Origin: Pseudomonadota bacterium
GTDB lineage: Bacteria > Pseudomonadota > Gammaproteobacteria > Steroidobacterales > Steroidobacteraceae
DNA length: 17,327 bases
NCBI GenBank assembly: GCA_003242495.1
Contig: QGUO01000019.1
Location: 1-17,327 of the forward strand
Reading direction: 5' to 3'
Shown here: positions 1 through 6,178 of the stretch, one piece after another
Position numbering within the stretch: position 1 is the stretch's first letter
How the letters are laid out: every line of letters begins with the position of its first letter
The notes under the pieces: model-generated
Databases searched by the model: none
The model's input: the letters and a program-made list of their open reading frames with translations, nothing else
What the model was told of the DNA's origin: nothing
Position numbers and translations under genes: made by a program

Positions 1-20
1 CGACGAGGCAGCGAGTTCAT
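1..20 (-). CDS. 5' end of an unidentified gene leaving the left edge
   Basis: Only the first six codons (Met-Asn-Ser-Leu-Pro-Arg) lie inside the window, so no product can be named. The start is supported by a perfect AGGAGG Shine-Dalgarno sequence (complement of 27-32), six bases upstream of the ATG. It is by far the best ribosome-binding site on the minus strand here. The gene follows the fumarylacetoacetate-hydrolase-family gene in the same direction after 91 bases, so it is probably another member of the aromatic catabolic operon. Confidence 0.6.
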
Positions 21-26
21 GAGAAG

Positions 27-32
27 CCTCCT
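27..32 (-). promoter_or_regulatory. Strong ribosome-binding site AGGAGG
   Basis: The minus strand reads AGGAGG, then six bases, then ATG at 20-18. This is a perfect anti-Shine-Dalgarno match at ideal spacing, and it is the main reason for calling the truncated gene at the window edge. Confidence 0.65.
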
Positions 33-111
33 GGTTCATTCCTGCGGCGAGCGCGCACGACGGGTGCCGCCCTGAGCCCCACATGCCTGGGTGCCGAACG
101 CGCCATGAGCG

Positions 112-1098
112 TCATCGAGCAGCATCATACCGGATGACACGCTGTCGCATTTCACCGAACAAGGGTACCGTGCTCTCATGGCCGAAGGCCCGCATCTCCA
201 CGAGCTCACCGTAGCGCAGATAGGGCGTCTGGGGTGATCCGCCGTCGATCATCTCCATTGCGCGACGTTCGGTGATACAGCTGAATCCGACTGTGCGATA
301 GTCACTGCTGGATACCGTCCCGGACCCGATGAGCGTGCCTGCGCACAGCGCGCGCGTGCGAGCGGCATGGGCGATGAGCTCGTGGAATCCATAGGCCATC
401 TCGGTGGCGGGCACGGAGCCGAAGAGCTCTCCATTGCGCCGCACCTGAAGCGTGGCCGTCACCCGACCGTTGCACCACGACGGTCCCAGCTCATCCGGGG
501 TGACGGCGATGGGGGCGAGACTGCAGGCCGGCTTGGCTTGAATCCAACCGAAACCGGTCTTCATTTCCACGGGGGCGATTCGGCGTAGGGACCAATCGTT
601 GATCTGCACCGCCAGGCGCACGTAATCCAGCGCTCGCTCGGCGGGCGTGCCCATGGGTACCTCGCCGACGATCACGCCGAACTCTCCTTCGAAGTCGATG
701 TCGTCAGCCTCCGTGGGGAAGGGCACGTCCTCGAAGGGGCCATAGAACTGGTGTGACATCCCCTGATACATCAGCGGAAACTCCGCATCGATGGGGGGCA
801 GATTGAACGCACGCTGCATCAGCGCGCCATGCGAGGGAAATGCGGAGGCATCGAGCCATTGCCAGGCGCGCGGGAGCGGTGCCGCCAGGGTCAGCGACGC
901 GAGCCGCTCGCCCGGCACCGTGCCGGCGTTGATTTGCTCGTACAGCGCCTCGAGGGGCCCGCTGACCTCATCCCAGCGGTCCACCGCGTCCTGCAAGGTG
1001 GTGGCGATACCGGTAGCAGGCACGGCGCGCTGCTGATCGCGGGAGACGACCAGCAGCGAGCCGTCGGGACTCGAGGTACGTTGCGTGGCAAGCTTCAC
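112..1098 (-). CDS. Fumarylacetoacetate hydrolase (FAH) family protein
   Basis: 328-residue protein of the FAH superfamily, whose members hydrolyse acylpyruvates/fumarylpyruvates or hydrate/decarboxylate 2-oxo acids late in aromatic degradation. The metal-binding pattern is visible: Glu137 and Glu139 in DFEGEFGVIVGE and Asp168 in INDWS, with Lys189 (QAKP) in the usual lysine region, as expected for an Mg/Mn-dependent cytoplasmic enzyme. The start is GTG at 1098; it overlaps the cupin stop codon (GTGA), which implies translational coupling. The operon context (hydroxylase, extradiol dioxygenase, C-C hydrolase) suggests it acts on the last 2-oxo product of ring cleavage. Whether it is an acylpyruvate hydrolase or a hydratase/decarboxylase cannot be decided from the sequence. 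The family call is firm; the substrate is unknown. Confidence 0.88.
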   Translation of the reverse strand: MKLATQRTSSPDGSLLVVSRDQQRAVPATGIATTLQDAVDRWDEVSGPLEALYEQINAGTVPGERLASLTLAAPLPRAWQWLDASAFPSHGALMQRAFNLPPIDAEFPLMYQGMSHQFYGPFEDVPFPTEADDIDFEGEFGVIVGEVPMGTPAERALDYVRLAVQINDWSLRRIAPVEMKTGFGWIQAKPACSLAPIAVTPDELGPSWCNGRVTATLQVRRNGELFGSVPATEMAYGFHELIAHAARTRALCAGTLIGSGTVSSSDYRTVGFSCITERRAMEMIDGGSPQTPYLRYGELVEMRAFGHESTVPLFGEMRQRVIRYDAAR

Positions 1099-1664
1099 CG
1101 GGCCAGGTCCGCGTCGAATTCGCCATCGATGAGGATGAATGCAATCCGGCAGTTCTTTCCGGACCGGTTGGCCCAGCCGTGGTTGGTGCCGCGCTGAACG
1201 ACGATGTCGCCCGCCCGCACCACGGTTTCGCCCTCGTCCATGATCAGCGTGATCTCTCCCTCGAGCACGATGCCGTAATCGATGGTTTCGGTACGGTGCA
1301 TGAGCGCGTGCCGCGAACCAGAGTCCTGATGCGTGGAGGCCTCTGCGGCGCCGACCTCGGCGAAATGCGCCCGCGCTTGTTCGGCAGACAGGCTCTCGAG
1401 GCGTTCATCCTCCGGAGGGACGTCGAGCACCCGGATCCGCGTGCCGTGCTTGGGCGGGGCCAGAACGATGCCGTCCTCGTGCGGCTCGCCCGAGGCGCGA
1501 TCGATGCGTGCCGGCGTCTCGCGCGTGTTCCAGACCTCGTAGAAGATCGGGCCGAGCTCACCGCCGATGCGCGCCACACGCGGAGGCGGCGCGTCTTCGA
1601 GAATCACGGACTTTCCGCTGGCGTCGTGACCGGTCACGATGCGGCGAAAGGGTGCCTTGATCAT
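1095..1664 (-). CDS. Cupin-domain protein
   Basis: 189-residue protein with one C-terminal cupin barrel. Cupin motif 1 is seen at about 122-137 (MHRTETIDYGIVLEGEI) and motif 2 at about 151-166 (AGDIVVQRGTNHGWAN, with His162). The N-terminal 110 residues are a family-specific extension found in single-domain cupins encoded in catabolic clusters. The ATG at 1664 overlaps the stop of the upstream hydrolase (ATGA), and a GGGGGGA stretch about eight bases before it could serve as ribosome-binding site. Its role is not known: it could be a metal-dependent isomerase or dioxygenase, or a small-molecule sensor. The partial set of metal-ligand histidines (His123, His162) leaves catalysis uncertain. Co-translation with the FAH gene implies work in the same pathway. 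Confidence 0.82.
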   Translation of the reverse strand: MIKAPFRRIVTGHDASGKSVILEDAPPPRVARIGGELGPIFYEVWNTRETPARIDRASGEPHEDGIVLAPPKHGTRIRVLDVPPEDERLESLSAEQARAHFAEVGAAEASTHQDSGSRHALMHRTETIDYGIVLEGEITLIMDEGETVVRAGDIVVQRGTNHGWANRSGKNCRIAFILIDGEFDADLAR

Positions 1665-2821
1665 GCTGTGCGTCCCCCCAGGACTTCCGCGAACCAGTCG
1701 GCGATGTAGTCTCGACCGAACGACATGTTGTCGGCGCCGACATGCTCGACGCCGCCCTCGCGCTCCGTGAACACTTTCAGCTCGCGACGTGGACTGTTGA
1801 CGAGCTGATCATAGCTCTGGTGGGCGTAGTCCAAGGCGATCTGTCGATCCCGTGCGCCGTGCGTGATGAGAAACGGAACGCGAATGCGGTGCAGCACGCC
1901 GTTCAAGTGCATGTGCTTGGACTTCTCGAGAAAGTCCTCCATGCTGGTTGCGCCGAAGACCCACTTCACGTGATTCCAGTAGTGCGGCACCGGGTTCTCT
2001 CCCTCGCGCTGCAAGCGTCGTTGCTGCACTTCCGCCCAGTTGTGATTGGCGCCCCAGGCAGCGCCGGCCGCGAAGCGGGGCTCGAATGCCACGGCGCGCG
2101 GTGCAAAGTAACCGCCGAGCGAAATACCCGCCGCACCGATACGTTCCGGTAACACGTCATCCCTGGCAGCGAGCCATTCGTAGCAAGGCGTCGCCCAGCG
2201 TTCGCTTTCGTGGGTGACATACAGGCCGTGAAGACGAATGGCTTCCCCGGTCCCGGGCTGATCGATGCACAATGTCGAAATGCCGCGCGCTGCGAGCGCT
2301 TGCGGCAGTCCGGACCAGTAAAGCATCTCCTTGCAACTGTCCAAGCCATTCATATACAGCACGCAAGGCGCACGGCTCGATGCGTCCTTCGCACTGACGA
2401 ACAGCGCCGGAAGGACCGCATTCCCGTAAGGGATTTCGACACGTTCGCAGTTGTCCTTCCCCATCTCGATCGCGCTGCGAAATGCACGCTGAGCCTTGGC
2501 AAAGGTCTCCTCGCGTCCCGGGTGACCATGACCTTGCATGCGTTCGGCGACGAGCAGATACAGGGCGGCTCGCTGCAGTTTGGCGGCCGCGGACAGCAGA
2601 CGTCCGCGTTGCTCGTCTTCGCTGGCCAGCTCGATGAGCTTGTCACCCATCGCCACCCAACGCTCCAGGAACTGTGCCGTGCCGACGTCTTCGCCACGCT
2701 GAGCCGCCTGCAGCAACGGCCGGCACATGTCCTCGATCTCGCCGATGCGGCCGCCACTTTCCATGGCGATGGCCACGGAAAGATTCCAGACGTAGTTCGG
2801 GAAATATTCGAATAGTGCCAT
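1661..2821 (-). CDS. Alpha/beta hydrolase, 2,6-dihydroxypseudooxynicotine hydrolase-like
   Basis: 386-residue alpha/beta-hydrolase with a long alpha-helical N-terminal region (about 1-125) before the catalytic core. The nucleophile elbow is G-I-S234-L-G-G, the acid is probably Asp325 (HGARDR), and the catalytic histidine is His360 (GVEHVG). This architecture is that of the C-C hydrolase family containing 2,6-dihydroxypseudooxynicotine hydrolase of nicotine degradation and the fungal Ayg1 polyketide-shortening enzymes, which cleave an acyl chain from an aromatic ring. It differs from the smaller MhpC/BphD meta-cleavage hydrolases. In this operon it may hydrolyse the ring-cleavage product or remove an acyl side chain. 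The start ATG lies two bases after the dioxygenase stop, and its stop overlaps the cupin start. Family confident; reaction inferred. Confidence 0.85.
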   Translation of the reverse strand: MALFEYFPNYVWNLSVAIAMESGGRIGEIEDMCRPLLQAAQRGEDVGTAQFLERWVAMGDKLIELASEDEQRGRLLSAAAKLQRAALYLLVAERMQGHGHPGREETFAKAQRAFRSAIEMGKDNCERVEIPYGNAVLPALFVSAKDASSRAPCVLYMNGLDSCKEMLYWSGLPQALAARGISTLCIDQPGTGEAIRLHGLYVTHESERWATPCYEWLAARDDVLPERIGAAGISLGGYFAPRAVAFEPRFAAGAAWGANHNWAEVQQRRLQREGENPVPHYWNHVKWVFGATSMEDFLEKSKHMHLNGVLHRIRVPFLITHGARDRQIALDYAHQSYDQLVNSPRRELKVFTEREGGVEHVGADNMSFGRDYIADWFAEVLGGRTA

Positions 2822-2823
2822 GA

Positions 2824-3723
2824 CTACAGCTCGACGGCCTTGAACAAGCCGGGATCAGGTTGGGGGCGCGGCAAGGTATGCGGACCGCCCGTGCCGATGC
2901 CCCATTGGTCCATGATGGTGGGGGAGGGCTTGTAGACGGTGGGCTGCCAGTCCTCGCCCACCTGATCCAGATCCGCGGTGTACTCGACGGTGAATCCGTT
3001 GGGTGTCACGAAGTAACTGAAGGTGTTGTTGCCGGCCGTGTGCCTGCCAGGCCCCCACCGCAGGTCGATCTCGTGACGGCGCAATCGGCCGATGCCACGC
3101 ATCATGTCGTCGACGCTGATCATGTCGTAGGCAACGTGATTCAGACAGGGTGGACCAGGAAGGATGGCCAGCCGGTGATGCCATTCATTACAGCGCAGGA
3201 AAACCATGAAGTCGCCGAGCCAGTCGCTCACCTTGAATCCCAGGACATCGACCCAGAACTTGGCCGCTGTCTGCTGATCGGGCGAGTGCAGCACGACATG
3301 ACTGATTTTTTCCGGCAGCGCCTCCCCTGGCTGGAGCGTACGGGGTGTACCGACCTCGACGTCACAGGAAACTTCGAAGGGCAGGCCATCATGCGAGAAA
3401 AAGCGAAAACCATAGCCGCCGCCGAGAGTCGTCAGCGCGCGCGGCTCGAAGATGATTTTGCAGCCCGCTGCGCGGACTTTGTCGAACAGCGTATCCACAT
3501 CAGCGCGATTCGCCGCCGCCAGGGCGATGACATCGGTGCGCGCCTCGGTGCTGCTGCGCAGACGGACACAGTAGAGCTCGCGGCTGCCCTCGGCAGCGAA
3601 GTGCCACATGCCCTGGTGTTCTGCGACCTCGCGCAAGCCCCACTTGTCCCGATAGAAGGCGCGCTCCGCCTCCAGGTCAGGCACGCCGTAACCCACGTAT
3701 CGAATGTCCGTCACTCGCGCCAT
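2824..3723 (-). CDS. Extradiol (meta-cleavage) dioxygenase, VOC family
   Basis: 299-residue two-domain vicinal-oxygen-chelate protein of the BphC/catechol 2,3-dioxygenase type, which cleaves a catecholic ring next to the hydroxyls using Fe(II). In the C-terminal domain the likely iron ligands are His142 (SHVVLHS), His196 (LNHVAYD) and Glu247 (FTVEYTA). The likely second-sphere residues are His183 (CNEWHHRLA), His228 (GRHTAGNN) and Tyr238. The family signature around 226-247 is nearly complete, with Ser237 where a hydrophobic residue is usual before the Tyr. The frame stays open to an ATG at 3819, but the extra 32 residues do not look like a VOC N-terminus; the ATG at 3723 (MARVTDIRYVGYG) gives the normal family length and was chosen. 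The stop is two bases from the hydrolase start. Confidence 0.9.
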   Translation of the reverse strand: MARVTDIRYVGYGVPDLEAERAFYRDKWGLREVAEHQGMWHFAAEGSRELYCVRLRSSTEARTDVIALAAANRADVDTLFDKVRAAGCKIIFEPRALTTLGGGYGFRFFSHDGLPFEVSCDVEVGTPRTLQPGEALPEKISHVVLHSPDQQTAAKFWVDVLGFKVSDWLGDFMVFLRCNEWHHRLAILPGPPCLNHVAYDMISVDDMMRGIGRLRRHEIDLRWGPGRHTAGNNTFSYFVTPNGFTVEYTADLDQVGEDWQPTVYKPSPTIMDQWGIGTGGPHTLPRPQPDPGLFKAVEL

Positions 3724-3889
3724 GATGCAATCTCGTCTGTTGAAACCTTCTCGTTGGATGTGATCGCGCCACGGCGATCGCCCTGGATCATCGATTGATT
3801 GCCAGCGTGACCGGGCCACGCGTGTCGATAGATCGGCTTACGGGATCTGAGCGTGTCGCCATGTCGGTCAAAAGCATGTTTCCGGACTC
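3724..3889. other. 166-bp spacer inside the catabolic gene group
   Basis: Non-coding gap between the hydroxylase stop and the dioxygenase start, both on the minus strand. It is the only sizeable break in the gene group and could hold a secondary promoter. A short dyad ATCA-TCGAT-TGAT is present near 3785-3800. No convincing terminator hairpin with a T-tract was seen, so read-through from the hydroxylase gene is plausible. Confidence 0.4.
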
Positions 3890-5005
3890 CTAGATCGGCG
3901 CTGCGATCACTTCGAACATCTGCCGGGTTTCCTGAGCTTGATCGACGGGCGGGCGCAAGCCCAATTGACTCTCACCGATATACCGGGAACGCTCGACGAT
4001 GAACTTGCAACGCTCGAAGCGCCGCTCCCGGAAGGCACGAAACGCCTGCTCGCACGAGTCGGCGCGCTGGAGCTCTTCCGCAAGCACGATCGAGTCCTCG
4101 ATGGCCATGCCGGCGCCTTGGCCGAGATGCGGCGTCGTGGCGTGCACGGCGTCGCCGATCAGCACGACCCGGCCCTTGTGCCAGTCACCGGTTAGAAACA
4201 GCCATTCCAGTGGCTTGTAGACCACGAGATCGTCGTCCTGAATCTGCTCGGCGAGCGCGGCGATCATCGGGGGAGCGTGCTGCAGCTTGCGGCGCATGGC
4301 CGCCGCCAGGCCCTCGCGCGGGTAACGCGGGTTGCCCGGTTCGGGCGTCGTCACGTACATGTACATCAGGCGCTCGGCAAGCGGGACCAGGCCCATGCCT
4401 ATCGGCCCACCGTAGGCATGCAAACTCACCACCTCGGCAGGGCGCTCGAAGTTATGGCGCCATACGCTTTGCCCCGTGAACTGCGGCGGCGCTGCTTCTG
4501 GGAAGATCATGCGCCGCGTCGCGGAGTACAGGCCATCCGCGCCGATTACCAGGTCGAAGCGTGCTTCGCGACCGTCTGAGAACGTGACGTCGATGCCTTG
4601 GCCATCGTCATGAAGGGAATCGACGACCACACCCAGTCGCACGTGAGTTCCACAAGACCGGGCGCGATCTCCCAGCATCTTGTGCAGCGCAGGTCTGCTG
4701 ATTCCCACATTGGCGGGATAGCCGGGCGTCAGCTTGGGCGACGGCACCGTGGCGACATGTGCCCCGTCCGGACGAAAAATGTCGACGTGATCGAACCCGA
4801 AACCTGCGTCCAGGTAATCCTCCAGCAATCCGAGCATGGACATTGCACGAATGACATTGGATTGCTGGATGATTCCGACGCCGTACACCGACCAGGTCGG
4901 ATCGCGCTCGATCAGCTCGACCTGGAAGCCTGCTTTGGACAGTGCAATGGCGGAAGTGAGTCCGGCGATGCCACCGCCCACGATCAAGATTCGTGCGTCT
5001 TGCAT
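3890..5005 (-). CDS. FAD-dependent aromatic monooxygenase (group A, salicylate hydroxylase-like)
   Basis: 371-residue single-component flavoprotein hydroxylase of the PHBH/UbiH fold. It shows the Rossmann FAD motif GGGIAG at 10-15 with the strand-ending Glu at 33, the DG motif (GADGLYSATR, Asp157-Gly158) that contacts FAD and NAD(P)H, and the second FAD motif GDAVHATTPHLGQGAGMAIED starting at Gly284-Asp285. Such enzymes use NAD(P)H and O2 to hydroxylate, sometimes with decarboxylation, an already activated phenol or pyridine ring. In this operon it would make the dihydroxylated substrate for the ring-cleavage dioxygenase. The start is supported by AGGAG (complement of 5011-5015), five bases before ATG. 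It is the first gene after the regulatory gap behind the LysR gene. Confidence 0.92.
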   Translation of the reverse strand: MQDARILIVGGGIAGLTSAIALSKAGFQVELIERDPTWSVYGVGIIQQSNVIRAMSMLGLLEDYLDAGFGFDHVDIFRPDGAHVATVPSPKLTPGYPANVGISRPALHKMLGDRARSCGTHVRLGVVVDSLHDDGQGIDVTFSDGREARFDLVIGADGLYSATRRMIFPEAAPPQFTGQSVWRHNFERPAEVVSLHAYGGPIGMGLVPLAERLMYMYVTTPEPGNPRYPREGLAAAMRRKLQHAPPMIAALAEQIQDDDLVVYKPLEWLFLTGDWHKGRVVLIGDAVHATTPHLGQGAGMAIEDSIVLAEELQRADSCEQAFRAFRERRFERCKFIVERSRYIGESQLGLRPPVDQAQETRQMFEVIAAPI

Positions 5006-5010
5006 CGGCG

Positions 5011-5015
5011 CTCCT
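5011..5015 (-). promoter_or_regulatory. Ribosome-binding site of the FAD monooxygenase
   Basis: The minus strand reads AGGAG, five bases before the ATG at 5005. This fixes the start of the hydroxylase, whose FAD motif follows immediately. Confidence 0.65.
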
Positions 5016-5103
5016 GGTACGGCTTATCTGCTCACACGGTGATGCGCACGAATCATCGATGCGCGGCGCAACAGCCTAATCATGTCCTTCCATTTGTAAA
5101 ACT

Positions 5104-5126
5104 AATTCCATTTATCCATTTGAATT
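5104..5126. promoter_or_regulatory. Dyad AATTC-N13-GAATT, candidate operator
   Basis: Perfect 5-bp inverted repeat (5104-5108 and 5122-5126) with a 13-base AT-rich centre in the promoter region of the catabolic operon. Its size fits LysR-family recognition, but dyads this short arise by chance in AT-rich DNA. Confidence 0.3.
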
Positions 5127-5140
5127 GATTTCGTAAATGA

Positions 5141-6040
5141 TTAGCGCATGGCCGCCGCATGCGCGAGCATGTGCTTGAGCAACCATTGCACCCCGTCATC
5201 CGTTTCGCGGGTCGTGTGGTACTGGGTCATCTCGCGCATGAGCGGGAACGGGAAGGGCAGCGGGGCGATCGCCAGCGGCAGCTTTTTCATCATGATGCGC
5301 GCCAATCGCTCGTGCATGACGGCCAGACGATGAGTGTTCGGCAGCATCCACGGCACGGCCAGGAAAGACGGTGCGACGACCTCGATGCGTCGTGGCCCAA
5401 GCGCTCGCAATTGCTCCTCGGCAAACGTCTGCATATGGCTGAGCGTGACGGCAATGTGGGACGCAGCAAAAAACCGTTCGGGGGTGAGCGGCGCGCGAAA
5501 TATCGGGTTCTTCTTGCAGCCGACCACGACATGCCGTTCCTCGAACAGCAGTTTGCTCGGGTGATCCTTCGAGATGAACGATTCGGGCACCAGCAATAGG
5601 TCGGTTTCACCTTGCTCCAGCTTTCCCAGCGCTTCATCGTCGGGGGCGGATACCTCGATGCGCACCCCGGGAGCTTGCTTCGCGAGATCGGCCAGTAGCG
5701 GAGCGAGGAGTACCGTGGTCACGTAATCCGAAGCGCAAACCCGGAACGTACGTTGCGACGTGGCGGGGTCGAAGCGGGTGGATGCGGAAACCAGTGAGTC
5801 GATATCCGCCAACAGTTGCGCCACCACGGGCGCCAAGCCTTGGGCATGCGCGGTGGGCAGCATTTTCTTGCCGTACGGCACCAGAATCGGATCGTTGAAG
5901 TACTCGCGGATCCGCCCGAGCGCGGCGCTCATCGCGGGTTGACTGAGGTTCAGCTGCCGCGCCGCCCGGGACACGCTTTGCTCCTTCAGCAGGACGTGCA
6001 GTGCCAGGAGCAGGTTTAGATCGAACCGTTTGAAGCGCAT
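5141..6040 (-). CDS. LysR-family transcriptional regulator, NodD-like subgroup
   Basis: 299-residue regulator. The N-terminal winged helix-turn-helix (about 1-65) reads MRFKRFDLNLLLALHVLL, then SVSRAARQLNLSQPAMSAAL at 22-41, close to the NodD/NahR-type subgroup that responds to flavonoids and other aromatics. A substrate-binding-type effector domain follows (about 95-290). Its position between the catabolic operon downstream on the same strand and a divergent TonB-dependent receptor suggests that it controls both in response to the pathway substrate or an intermediate. The start ATG at 6040 gives the standard N-terminus. It probably also regulates itself through the shared region with the receptor. 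Family very sure; the aromatic inducer is inferred. Confidence 0.93.
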   Translation of the reverse strand: MRFKRFDLNLLLALHVLLKEQSVSRAARQLNLSQPAMSAALGRIREYFNDPILVPYGKKMLPTAHAQGLAPVVAQLLADIDSLVSASTRFDPATSQRTFRVCASDYVTTVLLAPLLADLAKQAPGVRIEVSAPDDEALGKLEQGETDLLLVPESFISKDHPSKLLFEERHVVVGCKKNPIFRAPLTPERFFAASHIAVTLSHMQTFAEEQLRALGPRRIEVVAPSFLAVPWMLPNTHRLAVMHERLARIMMKKLPLAIAPLPFPFPLMREMTQYHTTRETDDGVQWLLKHMLAHAAAMR

Positions 6041-6178
6041 GGCGTCTTTCGCGAGCCCTCAGCTATTCACGGCATGATTGATGTTCGATCTGAACAAACA
6101 ATTGTACTTATAGCAATAGGCCGGGTGAAACTGTATCGACCACAAAATCGAGATCCAGGACCACGAGGGGGGGGAGCG
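6041..6178. promoter_or_regulatory. Divergent LysR/receptor control region with tandem dyads
   Basis: The gap between the LysR start and the receptor start contains two adjacent inverted repeats. The first is ATTG at 6077-6080 with CAAT at 6099-6102, enclosing GTTC-N5-GAAC (6083-6095). The second is ATTG-N9-CAAT (6101-6117), which includes the LysR-type T-N11-A pattern. Their centres are about 20 bp apart, roughly two helical turns, as in many LysR promoters with recognition and activation sites. TTATAG at 6108-6113 could be a -10 element for the receptor; no matching -35 was found. Confidence 0.5.
6167..6174 (+). repeat. G8 homopolymer in the translation-initiation region of the receptor
   Basis: Eight consecutive G residues end five bases before the receptor ATG, inside the Shine-Dalgarno region (GAGG at 6165-6168 and GGAG at 6173-6176). 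Tracts of this length can slip during replication, which would change the spacing between ribosome-binding site and start codon. Confidence 0.5.

Larger units (their letters stand above)
5006..5140 (-). promoter_or_regulatory. AT-rich promoter region of the catabolic operon
   Basis: 135-bp gap between the LysR stop and the hydroxylase start. About 5083-5140 is clearly more AT-rich than its surroundings, with repeated ATTTA/CCATTT units, as expected of a promoter. It contains a dyad AATTC-N13-GAATT (5104-5126), a candidate binding site for the adjacent LysR protein. No -35/-10 pair was convincing enough to place. Confidence 0.5.

Noticed and set aside
21..106. 29-codon minus-strand frame between the FAH gene and the next gene, ending in ATGA overlap
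   Set aside because: No ribosome-binding site and Arg-rich random-looking sequence; the overlap with the next start is probably chance.
2860..3798. 312-codon plus-strand frame over the dioxygenase
   Set aside because: Shadow of the real minus-strand gene; no motifs, no ribosome-binding site of note.
3721..3819. Longer start for the extradiol dioxygenase at 3819
   Set aside because: The added 32 residues are charged and unlike VOC N-termini; the ATG at 3723 gives the normal length and first strand.
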